Source: CADEFQ01 sp050185195
GTDB taxonomy: Bacteria; Pseudomonadota; Gammaproteobacteria; Steroidobacterales; Steroidobacteraceae
Assembly (NCBI GenBank): GCA_050185195.1
Contig: JBFWZQ010000008.1
Coordinates: 69,916 to 133,915 of the forward strand
DNA: 64,000 bases
Direction: 5' to 3'
Below the pieces are notes generated by a model. It saw only the letters and a program-made list of their open reading frames with translations, was not told the origin of the DNA and did not search any database. The position numbers and the translations under genes were made by a program. Positions 57,201 to 64,000 of this stretch are shown in pieces. Within the stretch, counting starts at the first letter, position 1; each line of letters opens with the position of its first letter.

Positions 57201-57519
57201 ACAGGGCCGCATCACCCGCAAGGTGCCGGCTTTCAACCCCGGTGACACCGTCGTCGTGCAGGTGAAGGTGGTCGAGGGCGACCGCGAGCGCGTGCAGGCG
57301 TACGAGGGCGTCGTGATCGCCAAGAGCAATCGCGGCTTCAACTCATCGTTCACCGTGCGCAAGATCAGCCACGGCGAGGGCGTGGAGCGCGTGTTCCAGA
57401 CGCACAGCCCGGCGATCAGCGATATCCAGGTGAAGCGCCGCGGCAACGTCCGCCGCGCCAAGCTGTACTACCTGCGCGAGCTGTCGGGCAAGGCCGCGCG
57501 GATCGAAGAGAAGATCTAA
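57175..57519 (+). CDS. rplS: 50S ribosomal protein L19
   Basis: A 114-residue protein with MANIIQQLEQGRITRKVPAF, GDTVVVQVKVVEGDRERVQA and FQTHSPAISDIQVKRRGNVR. It is last in the rpsP operon. GAGGAAGA precedes the ATG inside the end of trmD. A heptamer hairpin element starts just after its stop and could serve as a transcript end. Confidence 0.98.
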   Translation: MANIIQQLEQGRITRKVPAFNPGDTVVVQVKVVEGDRERVQAYEGVVIAKSNRGFNSSFTVRKISHGEGVERVFQTHSPAISDIQVKRRGNVRRAKLYYLRELSGKAARIEEKI

Positions 57520-57537
57520 AGGCTACGCGCGGCGAGC

Positions 57538-57620
57538 CACGGGCTACGGGCCAGAGCGCGCGATCGCGCGCGCAAGCTCCTCTGGCCCGCAGCCCGCAGC
57601 CCGTCGCCCGTAGCCCGTAG
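57538..57620 (+). repeat. Heptamer hairpin element after rplS
   Basis: Left arm CGGGCTACGGGCCAGAG (57540-57556) pairs with a right arm that starts CTCTGG at 57580 and continues CCCGCAG twice, CCCGTCG, CCCGTAG, CCCGTAG to 57620. The loop is GC-alternating (57557-57575). It lies in the 133-nt gap before the sorbosone dehydrogenase gene. Confidence 0.75.
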
Positions 57621-57640
57621 GTGGCCGCGCGCAGCGCTGC

Positions 57641-57646
57641 TACACT
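57641..57646 (+). promoter_or_regulatory. -10-like hexamer, leaderless start of the sorbosone dehydrogenase-like gene
   Basis: TACACT ends 6 nt before the ATG at 57653; no ribosome binding site. Confidence 0.4.
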
Positions 57647-57652
57647 GGGCGC

Positions 57653-58759
57653 ATGCGCTCGAAAGCCTGCCTCGGCGCCGCCATCGGCATGATCGCGGCG
57701 CTTTCCCTCTCCGCCGCTTGCGCGGCACCCGCCGTCGACGGCCTCACGCTGCCCGCCGGATTCCAGATCGCCCCGTGGGTCGCCGACATCCCGAACGCGC
57801 GCTCGATGGCGCGCGCGGAAGGCGGCACCGTGTTCGTCGGTACCCGCCAGGGCGGGGTCGTCTATGCCGTGCGCGCGAAGGCGGACGGCTCGCGCGAGGT
57901 GCTCACGATTGCCCGCGGCCTCGACATGCCGAACGGCGTCGCCGTGCGCAAGGGTGCGTTGTACGTCGCCGAGATGTCGAAGATCTGGCGCTACGACGAC
58001 ATCGAGGCGCGGCTCGATGCACCGCCGAAGCCGGTCCTGGTGGCGGAACTGCCCGCCGAGCGCCATCACGGCTGGCGATACATCGCGTTCGGCCCGGACG
58101 ACAAGCTGTACGTCGCGATCGGCGCGCCGTGCAACGTGTGCGACCGCGACAAGGAAGGCTTCGCGACGATCGTGCGCATGAATCCCGACGGCAGCGGCCG
58201 CGAGACCGTCGCACGCGGGGTGCGCAACAGCGTCGGCTTCACGTGGCATCCGGTCACGCACGAGCTCTGGTTCACCGACAACGGCCGCGACATGCTCGGC
58301 GATGACGTGCCGTCGTGCGAGCTGAATCGCCTGGGGCGCATGGGCGAGCATTTCGGCTTCCCGTTCTGCCACGCCGGCACGATCGCCGATCCCGAGTTCG
58401 GCAAGTTCGGACGCTGTGCCGACACCACGCCGCCCGTGCAGGCGCTCGGCCCGCATGTCGCGCCGTTGGGCGTGCACTTCTATGCCGGCAAGCAGTTTCC
58501 GGCCGCCTATCGCAACCAGGTCTTCATCGCCGAGCACGGTTCCTGGAATCGCAGCGAGAAGATCGGCTATCGCATCACGCTCGTGAAGCTCGACGGCAAT
58601 CGTGCGGTCAGTTACACCCCGTTCGTGTCGGGATGGCTCAAGCCGGACGGATCCGTCAGTGGCCGCCCGGTCGACCTGCTAGAGTTGCCTGACGGTTCGC
58701 TGCTCGTGTCCGACGACAGGGCCGGCGCGATCTATCGCATCTCGTATTCCGCTTCCTGA
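57653..58759 (+). CDS. Exported PQQ-dependent sugar dehydrogenase-like protein (sorbosone dehydrogenase family)
   Basis: A 368-residue six-bladed propeller protein with a signal peptide (MRSKACLGAAIGMIAALSLS, cleavage near Ala-Ala). Family features include LTLPAGFQIAPWVADIPNAR, HHGWRYIAFGPDDKLYVAIG, ELWFTDNGRDMLGDDVPSCE and FIAEHGSWNRSEKIGYRI. Paired cysteines (APCNVCDRD) may bind heme or form a disulfide. Oxidation of a sugar or aldose with PQQ is expected, but the substrate is unknown, and no PQQ genes are nearby. Confidence 0.85.
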   Translation: MRSKACLGAAIGMIAALSLSAACAAPAVDGLTLPAGFQIAPWVADIPNARSMARAEGGTVFVGTRQGGVVYAVRAKADGSREVLTIARGLDMPNGVAVRKGALYVAEMSKIWRYDDIEARLDAPPKPVLVAELPAERHHGWRYIAFGPDDKLYVAIGAPCNVCDRDKEGFATIVRMNPDGSGRETVARGVRNSVGFTWHPVTHELWFTDNGRDMLGDDVPSCELNRLGRMGEHFGFPFCHAGTIADPEFGKFGRCADTTPPVQALGPHVAPLGVHFYAGKQFPAAYRNQVFIAEHGSWNRSEKIGYRITLVKLDGNRAVSYTPFVSGWLKPDGSVSGRPVDLLELPDGSLLVSDDRAGAIYRISYSAS

Positions 58760-58772
58760 GGAGTCTCGCATC

Positions 58773-60611
58773 GTGCGGGCATTTTTGGGCGCCCTGTGGC
58801 GCGGCCTCGACGGGCTGCGCAAGTTCCTGCACCTGCTGCTGCTGCTGCTCATCTTTGGGATCGTCGTCGGTGCGCTGCGCACCACCATCCCGGTGCTGCC
58901 GGAGAAGGCGGCGCTCGTGATCCGCCCGCAGGGCCAGATCGTCGAGCAGCTGACCGGCGATCCGTTCGAGCGTGCGCTCGAGAAGGTGCAGGGGAGCCTG
59001 CGCAGCGAAACGCTGCTCTGGGACCTGACCGATGCGATCGACGCCGCGCGGGACGACGACCGCATCCAGGCGCTCGTAATCGAGCTCGACCGGTTCACCG
59101 GGGCGGGCCAGCCGTCGATGCAGGAGCTGACCGGCGCGATCGACGCGTTCCGCGCGTCCGGCAAGAAGGTCATCGCGCACGGCTCCGTGTTCCTGCAGGC
59201 GCCTTATTACATCGCGTCGCACGCGGACGAGGTCTGGCTCGATCCGCTCGGTTTCGTGCTGATCGACGGCTTCGACCGCTACGTCATGTACTACAAGGAC
59301 GCGCTCGACAAGCTGGGTGTCGACATGAACGTCTTTCGCGTCGGCGCCTACAAGAGCGCGGTCGAGCCGTTCACGCGCACCGACATGTCGCCGCAGGATC
59401 GTGAAGAATCGCTCGGGTACCTCGGCGCGATGTGGAACGGCTACCAGGCCGAAGTCGCGAAGGCGCGCAAGCTCGCGCCCGGGGCGATCGCGAAGTACGT
59501 GGACGGGCTGGCGAGCGGGATTGCCGGGCGCAAGGGCGACGGCGCGAAACTCGCGCTCGATGCCGGGCTCGTGACCGGCATCCGCACCTCCATCGACGTG
59601 GAGCGCGAGCTCATCGAGCTCGTGGGCGAGGACAGCGACGAGAACAGTTACCGCCAGGTCGGCGTCGACGATTACCTGCGCGTCGTGAATGCCGAGGCGA
59701 AGTTGCGCGGCGATGGCAAGCCGCTCGTCGGCGTGATCGTGGCGGCAGGCGAGATGCTCGACGGCGACCAGCCGTCCGGCACGGTGGGCGGCGAGTCGAC
59801 GGCCCGCCTGATCCGCGCGGCGCGGCTCGACGACGACGTCAAGGCGCTCGTGCTGCGCATCGACAGTCCCGGCGGCAGCATGTTCGCCGCCGAGCAGATC
59901 CACCGCGAGATCGAGGCGCTCAAGGCGGAGGGCAAGCCCGTGGTGGTCTCGATGGGAGACGTCGCGGCATCCGGTGGTTATTACGTCGCGGCGCCCGCGG
60001 ACGAGATCTGGGCGCAACCCACCACGGTGACGGGTTCGATCGGCATCTTCGCGACGATTCCGACCGTGAACCGCACGCTCGACAAGATCGGCGTCGGCGT
60101 GGACGGCGTGGGAACGACGGTGTGGTCGGGGCAGTTGCGCCTCGATCGGCCGATCGGCAAGGAGGCAGGCCAGTTCCTCCAGTCGACCGTGGAACACGGT
60201 TACGAGACGTTCCTCGCGCGCGTGGCGGCCGGCCGCGGCAAGACGCGGGACCAGGTGGATGCCATTGCGCAGGGTCGCGTGTGGGCCGGAGTCGACGCGA
60301 AGCGCATCGGGCTGGTCGATCACCTGGGCGGTTTCCAGGATGCGCTCGATGCCGCAGCCGCGCTCGCGAAACTCGAAGCGGACAGTTACGACGTCGAGTT
60401 CATGGGCCCGGAAATGTCCTGGGCGCAGGAGCTCGCGCTGCAGGTGAAGACCCGGGCGGTGCAGGCCGTGGCCGGCCTCGGCCTGCGACTACCGGCCTCG
60501 CTCGTGCAGGTCGCGCGGCAGCTCGATCCGCTGGCGGCGGAAATCAGCCGCTGGAGCCGCCTGCAGTCGGCGAACCACCTCTACGCCTACTGCTTCTGCT
60601 CAGTTCGCTAG
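58773..60611 (+). CDS. sppA: Signal peptide peptidase SppA (67K type)
   Basis: Membrane-bound serine protease that degrades leftover signal peptides. The 612-residue protein has an N-terminal anchor (LHLLLLLLIFGIVVGAL) and two S49 repeats. The catalytic Lys is at about 194 (VGAYKSAVEPFTR) and the nucleophile Ser at about 400 (GDVAASGGYYVAAP), as in E. coli SppA. The start is GTG at 58773 with GGAG upstream. Its 3' end overlaps the convergent kbl gene by 12 nt. Confidence 0.95.
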   Translation: MRAFLGALWRGLDGLRKFLHLLLLLLIFGIVVGALRTTIPVLPEKAALVIRPQGQIVEQLTGDPFERALEKVQGSLRSETLLWDLTDAIDAARDDDRIQALVIELDRFTGAGQPSMQELTGAIDAFRASGKKVIAHGSVFLQAPYYIASHADEVWLDPLGFVLIDGFDRYVMYYKDALDKLGVDMNVFRVGAYKSAVEPFTRTDMSPQDREESLGYLGAMWNGYQAEVAKARKLAPGAIAKYVDGLASGIAGRKGDGAKLALDAGLVTGIRTSIDVERELIELVGEDSDENSYRQVGVDDYLRVVNAEAKLRGDGKPLVGVIVAAGEMLDGDQPSGTVGGESTARLIRAARLDDDVKALVLRIDSPGGSMFAAEQIHREIEALKAEGKPVVVSMGDVAASGGYYVAAPADEIWAQPTTVTGSIGIFATIPTVNRTLDKIGVGVDGVGTTVWSGQLRLDRPIGKEAGQFLQSTVEHGYETFLARVAAGRGKTRDQVDAIAQGRVWAGVDAKRIGLVDHLGGFQDALDAAAALAKLEADSYDVEFMGPEMSWAQELALQVKTRAVQAVAGLGLRLPASLVQVARQLDPLAAEISRWSRLQSANHLYAYCFCSVR

Positions 60612-61778
60612 CGCAGCCACTTCCGCGAAGGCGGCGATTGCGCGATCGAGTTGCGCGGTCGTGTGCGCGGCCGTCATCTGCGTGCGGATGCGCGCTTCGC
60701 CGCGTGGCACGACCGGGAACGAGAAGCCGATGACATAGACGCCGCGCTCGAGCAGCGCATCGGCCATCGCCGTGGCGCGGGCGGCGTCGCCGATCATCAC
60801 CGGGATGATCGGGTGCTCGCCGGGCTTCAGCGTGAAGCCCGCGGCCTGCATGCCTTTCCGGAAATGGCGCGCATTGGCATGCAGGCGTTCGCGCAGTTCG
60901 GGCGCACTTTCCACCAGCTCGAGCACCCGCAGGCTCACCGCGGCGACGACCGGCGGGATGCTGTTGGAGAAGAGGTAGGGCCGGGAGCGCTGCCGCAGCC
61001 AGTTGACGACCGTGCGTTTGCCTGCGACATAACCGCCGCTGCCGCCGCCGAACGCCTTGCCGAACGTGCCGGTGAGGATGTCGACGCGCGAGAGAACCCC
61101 GCAGTGTTCGTGGGTGCCGCGCCCGCCGGCGCCCATGAAACCGGTGGCGTGCGAATCGTCCACCATCACGAGCGCGCCGTGGCGGTCGGCCAGGTCGCAG
61201 ATCGTCGCGAGTTTCGCGATCGTCCCGTCCATCGAGAACACGCCGTCGGTGGCAATCAGGCGCGTGCGCGCGCCCGCGGCCTCTTTCAGCCGTTGTTCCA
61301 GCTCGTCCATGTCGCCGTTGGCATACCGGTGGCGCGCCGCCTTGCAGAGCCGGATGCCGTCGATGATGCTCGCGTGGTTGAGCGCATCGGAAATGACGGC
61401 GTCCTCCTCGCCGAGCAGGGTTTCGAACAGCCCCCCGTTCGCGTCGAAGCACGACGAATAGAGAATCGCGTCCTCGGTGCCGAGGAAGGCCGCGAGGCGC
61501 TCTTCCAGCTGCCGGTGGATGACGTGGGTGCCGCAGATGAAGCGCACCGAGGCCATGCCATAGCCGTAGCGGTCGATCGCGCGCAGGGCGGCTTCGCGCA
61601 CGGCCGGGTGACTGGCGAGACCGAGGTAGTTGTTGGCGCAGAGATTGACCACCTCGCGCTCGTCGCTGCGGATCACCGCGGCCTGGGGGCTCGAGAGCAC
61701 GCGTTCGGCCTTGTAGAGGCCCTGGGTGCGCAGGTCTGCGAGGTTGGCGGCGAGCCGGTCGAGGAATGCCTGGTCCAT
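60600..61778 (-). CDS. kbl: 2-amino-3-ketobutyrate CoA ligase (glycine C-acetyltransferase)
   Basis: PLP enzyme that converts 2-amino-3-ketobutyrate and CoA to glycine and acetyl-CoA in threonine breakdown. The 392-residue protein has CANNYLGLASHPAVREAA, ILYSSCFDANGGLFETLLG, VDDSHATGFMG and the PLP lysine in TGTFGKAFGGGSGGY. It lacks its usual partner tdh next door. A perfect TATAAT (61789-61784) lies 5 nt before the ATG, so the message is probably leaderless. Confidence 0.95.
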   Translation of the reverse strand: MDQAFLDRLAANLADLRTQGLYKAERVLSSPQAAVIRSDEREVVNLCANNYLGLASHPAVREAALRAIDRYGYGMASVRFICGTHVIHRQLEERLAAFLGTEDAILYSSCFDANGGLFETLLGEEDAVISDALNHASIIDGIRLCKAARHRYANGDMDELEQRLKEAAGARTRLIATDGVFSMDGTIAKLATICDLADRHGALVMVDDSHATGFMGAGGRGTHEHCGVLSRVDILTGTFGKAFGGGSGGYVAGKRTVVNWLRQRSRPYLFSNSIPPVVAAVSLRVLELVESAPELRERLHANARHFRKGMQAAGFTLKPGEHPIIPVMIGDAARATAMADALLERGVYVIGFSFPVVPRGEARIRTQMTAAHTTAQLDRAIAAFAEVAALAN

Positions 61779-61783
61779 GACCC

Positions 61784-61789
61784 ATTATA
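61784..61789 (-). promoter_or_regulatory. -10 hexamer, leaderless start of kbl
   Basis: Minus-strand TATAAT (6 of 6 consensus) ends 5 nt before the kbl ATG and overlaps the plus-strand -10 of the next gene. Confidence 0.5.
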
Positions 61790-61791
61790 CT
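61786..61791 (+). promoter_or_regulatory. -10 hexamer, leaderless start of the queuosine-precursor transporter gene
   Basis: TATACT ends 7 nt before the ATG at 61799. It shares four bases with the kbl -10 on the other strand. Confidence 0.45.
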
Positions 61792-61798
61792 GGCCGCG

Positions 61799-62563
61799 AT
61801 GCGCACGACAGAACAACGCGGCAGCCGCCTCTTCATCGCGTTGACGGCGTTTTTCCTCGTGAACGCGATCCTCGCCGAGTTCGTCGGCGTCAAGATCTTC
61901 TCGCTCGAGGCGACGCTCGGCGTGCCACCGGTGCATTGGCAGCTCTTCGGCGTCGGCGGCTCCCTCGATTTCACCGCCGGCGTGCTGCTCTGGCCGTTCG
62001 TCTTCATCATGACGGACGTCGTCAACGAGTACTACGGCGTGCGCGGCGTGCGCTTCATTTCCTGGCTGGCCGTGGGCTGCATCGTGTACGCCTTCCTGGC
62101 GGCCTATGCGACCATCGCGCTGGCGCCGGCGGGCTTCTGGGTGGCGGCCAATGCCGCGCTCGGGGTTCCCGACGTGCAGCGCGCGTTCGCGCTGATTTTC
62201 GGCCAGGGGCTGTGGACCATCGGCGGGTCGCTCGTCGCGTTCATGATCGGCCAGCTCATCGACGTCGCGGTGTTCCACCGCATCCGCCGCCATACGGGCG
62301 AGCGCATGGTCTGGTTGCGTGCCACGGCCTCGACCGCGGTGTCCCAGCTGGTCGACAGCTATGTCGTGCTCTACATCGCGTTCGTGCTCGGCCCGCAGCG
62401 CTGGCCGGTCGACCAGTTCCTGGCGGTCGGCACGGTCAACTACGGCTACAAGATGGCGGCCGCCGTGGCGCTCATTCCGCTGCTGTATTTTTCGAGGGGG
62501 CTCATCGGACGTTACCTCGGCCGCGCCGGGGCCGACCGCCTGCGCCGCGAAGCGGCGGCCTGA
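61799..62563 (+). CDS. yhhQ: Queuosine precursor transporter (YhhQ/VUT family)
   Basis: A 254-residue membrane protein with six to seven helices, belonging to the VUT/YhhQ family that imports 7-cyano-7-deazaguanine or related queuosine precursors. Typical segments are FFLVNAILAEFVGVKIFSL at the start, FIMTDVVNEYYGVRGVR with acidic residues, and TAVSQLVDSYVVLYIAF. No queuosine synthesis genes are in the window. Confidence 0.9.
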   Translation: MRTTEQRGSRLFIALTAFFLVNAILAEFVGVKIFSLEATLGVPPVHWQLFGVGGSLDFTAGVLLWPFVFIMTDVVNEYYGVRGVRFISWLAVGCIVYAFLAAYATIALAPAGFWVAANAALGVPDVQRAFALIFGQGLWTIGGSLVAFMIGQLIDVAVFHRIRRHTGERMVWLRATASTAVSQLVDSYVVLYIAFVLGPQRWPVDQFLAVGTVNYGYKMAAAVALIPLLYFSRGLIGRYLGRAGADRLRREAAA

Positions 62564-62568
62564 TCGTC

Positions 62569-62574
62569 TATAAT
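62569..62574 (+). promoter_or_regulatory. -10 hexamer, leaderless start of the DUF481 gene
   Basis: TATAAT (6 of 6 consensus) ends 6 nt before the ATG at 62581; no ribosome binding site lies between. Confidence 0.55.
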
Positions 62575-62580
62575 TCACGG

Positions 62581-63300
62581 ATGAAAACAGCGGTTATCCC
62601 GGCGCTGATCGCCGGACTCGCGGCGGCATCGCCCGCCATGGCCAACTGGCAGGGCAAGGTGGAGGCGGGCATCGTGTTCTCGCGCGGCAACACCGAGACC
62701 ACGACCGGCAACGGCAAGCTCGACATGGCGAACGAGCTCGACGACTGGAAGCACTCCGCGTATCTCGCCGCGCTCTACGCGGAAAGCGAGAACAGCCTGA
62801 CCAACGAGCGCGAGTCGACCGCCGAGCGTTATGAGGCGCGCTGGCAATCCGACTACAGGATCACGCCGCGGGCCTACTGGTTCGGCGGCCTGCGCTACGA
62901 GCGCGACGAATTCAGCGGCTTCGACTACCAGGCTTCGCTGACGAGCGGTTTCGGCTACCGCTTCATCGACACCAAGCGCACGAAGTTCTACGGCCAGGCG
63001 GGTCTCGGCTACCGGCAGATGCAGGACCGGATCACCCGCGAGAAGGAAGACGAGCTGGTCTATCGCGGCGACCTCGGCTTCGAACGCGAGCTCACGGCCA
63101 ACACGAAGCTCACCGACAAGCTGATCGTCGAGGCGGGTTCGACGAATACCTTCGCCGGCAACGACCTCGCCCTCGAGGTGAAGATGAGCGAGCGCTTCGG
63201 CCTGTCGGTGGGTTATGGCGTGCGCTACAACTCGGACCCGCCACCCGGGCTCGAATCGACCGATACGCTGATGACGGTGAACCTCGGCTACTCGTTCTGA
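62581..63300 (+). CDS. DUF481 outer-membrane beta-barrel protein
   Basis: A 239-residue protein with a signal peptide (MKTAVIPALIAGLAAASPAM) and repeated amphipathic beta strands, as in DUF481 (YdiY-like) barrels: WQGKVEAGIVFSRGNTETTT, YEARWQSDYRITPRAYWFGG, FGYRFIDTKRTKFYGQAGLG and a last strand ending NLGYSF with a terminal Phe. The family is induced by acid in some bacteria; its function is not known. Confidence 0.9.
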   Translation: MKTAVIPALIAGLAAASPAMANWQGKVEAGIVFSRGNTETTTGNGKLDMANELDDWKHSAYLAALYAESENSLTNERESTAERYEARWQSDYRITPRAYWFGGLRYERDEFSGFDYQASLTSGFGYRFIDTKRTKFYGQAGLGYRQMQDRITREKEDELVYRGDLGFERELTANTKLTDKLIVEAGSTNTFAGNDLALEVKMSERFGLSVGYGVRYNSDPPPGLESTDTLMTVNLGYSF

Positions 63301-63328
63301 CACCCCAACTATCCGGGAAGCAGTGACC

Positions 63329-64000
63329 ATGCGGACATCGGCAATCGCCTCGGCCATCAACGCCGCCTGGCTCGCGCCCGAGGAGCCGCTGGTGCGCGCG
63401 CTCGCGGATCGGGCACGGCTCGATCCGGCCACGCGGGCTCGGATCGGGGCACGGGCGCTCGATCTCGTGAACCGGGTGCGCGCCGACAAGGGCAGCGGCA
63501 GCTCGCTCGACGCGTTCCTGCGCGAGTACAGTCTCGCCTCCCGCGAAGGCGTGATCCTGATGTGCCTCGCGGAGGCGCTGCTGCGCATTCCCGATGCCGA
63601 GACGGCCGACCGGCTGATCGCCGACAAGATCAGCGCGGGCGACTGGGCCGATCACCTCGGCGACAGCGAGTCGCTGTTCGTCAACGCGTCGACCTGGGGC
63701 CTGATGCTGACCGGGCGCGTGGTGCAGGTGGAGGGTGACGCGATCGGCTCGGCGCGCAACTGGTTCGGGCGGCTCGCGAGCCGCATCGGCGAGCCGGTCG
63801 CCCGCGCGGCGCTGCGCCAGTCGATGAAGATCCTCGGCCACCAGTTCGTGATGGGGCGCACCGTCGGCGAGGCGCTGTGGCGCGCGGGCGGCAAGCGCGA
63901 GCGCGCCTACCGCTACTCGTTCGACATGCTCGGCGAGGCCGCGCTCACGGCTGCGGACGCCGACCGCTATCTGGACAAGTATCGTGATGCGATTGCCGGG
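63329..64000 (+). CDS. putA: Bifunctional proline dehydrogenase/P5C dehydrogenase PutA, N-terminal part
   Basis: Oxidises proline to glutamate in two steps. Only 224 residues are present; the frame is open to the right edge. It starts MRTSAIASAINAAWLAPEEP, has WGLMLTGRVVQVEG and GHQFVMGRTVGEALWRAGGK, and RYSFDMLGEAALTAADADRY, which are PutA alpha-domain and proline-dehydrogenase segments. There is no ribbon-helix-helix DNA-binding domain in front, so this looks like the two-function type that does not repress its own gene. ATG 63329 follows GGGAAG. Confidence 0.93.
   Translation, partial: MRTSAIASAINAAWLAPEEPLVRALADRARLDPATRARIGARALDLVNRVRADKGSGSSLDAFLREYSLASREGVILMCLAEALLRIPDAETADRLIADKISAGDWADHLGDSESLFVNASTWGLMLTGRVVQVEGDAIGSARNWFGRLASRIGEPVARAALRQSMKILGHQFVMGRTVGEALWRAGGKRERAYRYSFDMLGEAALTAADADRYLDKYRDAIAG

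Noticed and set aside
1..64000. CRISPR arrays, insertion sequences, prophage genes, rRNA genes, replication origin
   Set aside because: Read for regularly spaced repeats, transposase or integrase motifs, phage proteins, rRNA sequence and DnaA-box clusters; none was seen. The heptamer elements are not CRISPR because unit length is 7 nt without spacers.

Overview
The window is GC-rich (roughly two thirds G+C) and densely coded, and it comes from a gammaproteobacterium. The evidence is three conserved housekeeping neighbourhoods: mutL-miaA-hfq-hflX-hflK-hflC-DUF2065-purA (2-6647); tRNA-Leu/rnr-rlmB-rpsF-rpsR-rplI-dnaB-alr (31552-38158); and corC/ffh-rpsP-rimM-trmD-rplS (52911-57519). Paired S9 peptidase/TonB receptor genes, a three-domain NirK and a MutL with endonuclease motifs would suit a Steroidobacter/Xanthomonadales-like soil or water organism. 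That placement is inference only.

Region 1 (1-6647) is the mutL-to-purA housekeeping run. Region 2 (6632-31551) is an accessory block between purA and tRNA-Leu. It holds a GT9 glycosyltransferase, a 7TM sensor kinase with an OmpR-type regulator, and a collinear minus-strand anaerobic respiration block (21826 down to 10555). That block contains a putative membrane protein, a metallo-beta-lactamase/beta-CASP protein, a tandem universal stress protein, a hemolysin III-like protein, a HemN-like protein without its radical-SAM cysteines, an FNR-type regulator, quinol-dependent NO reductase, SirB2, copper nitrite reductase, a NirV-like protein and SCO. Three near-identical FNR-type boxes precede the HemN-like gene, the NO reductase and nirK, so the cassette looks like an oxygen/NO-controlled route from nitrite to N2O. 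A MOSC protein, a DUF2249 protein behind an Rrf2-like palindrome, a decayed S9 peptidase/TonB receptor pair, a GntR regulator and a 3-3 peptidoglycan crosslink pair (L,D-transpeptidase and MepK-like hydrolase) complete the region.

Region 3 (31552-38158) is tRNA-Leu(CAG), RNase R, RlmB, the S6-S18-L9 operon, DnaB and alanine racemase. Region 4 (38148-46821) carries a ydcSTUV-patD-like putrescine/GABA cluster, an acyl-CoA-associated phosphotransferase, and a GNAT/FHA/PP2C group. Region 5 (47058-54176) has radA, a membrane-anchored quinone oxidoreductase-like protein, a LytS/LytTR-type two-component pair, a urea transporter and a CorC-like protein. Region 6 (54242-64000) has ffh, the rpsP-rimM-trmD-rplS operon, a sorbosone dehydrogenase-like protein, sppA, kbl, a queuosine-precursor transporter, a DUF481 protein and the start of putA.

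Several structures are not explained by the genes. (i) At eleven gene starts a -10-like hexamer ends only 5-7 nt before the ATG with no ribosome binding site, suggesting widespread leaderless transcription. (ii) A dispersed element built from 7-nt CCCGNNG/CNNCGGG units, often as hairpins with a CCAGAG/CTCTGG core, lies between genes and in the 3' ends of two genes. (iii) Four helically phased TGCAAG repeats, a sigma-28-like promoter and a candidate GGA-hairpin RNA follow the response regulator gene. No CRISPR array, insertion sequence, integrase or rRNA gene was seen, and no gene-free stretch exceeds 300 bases.
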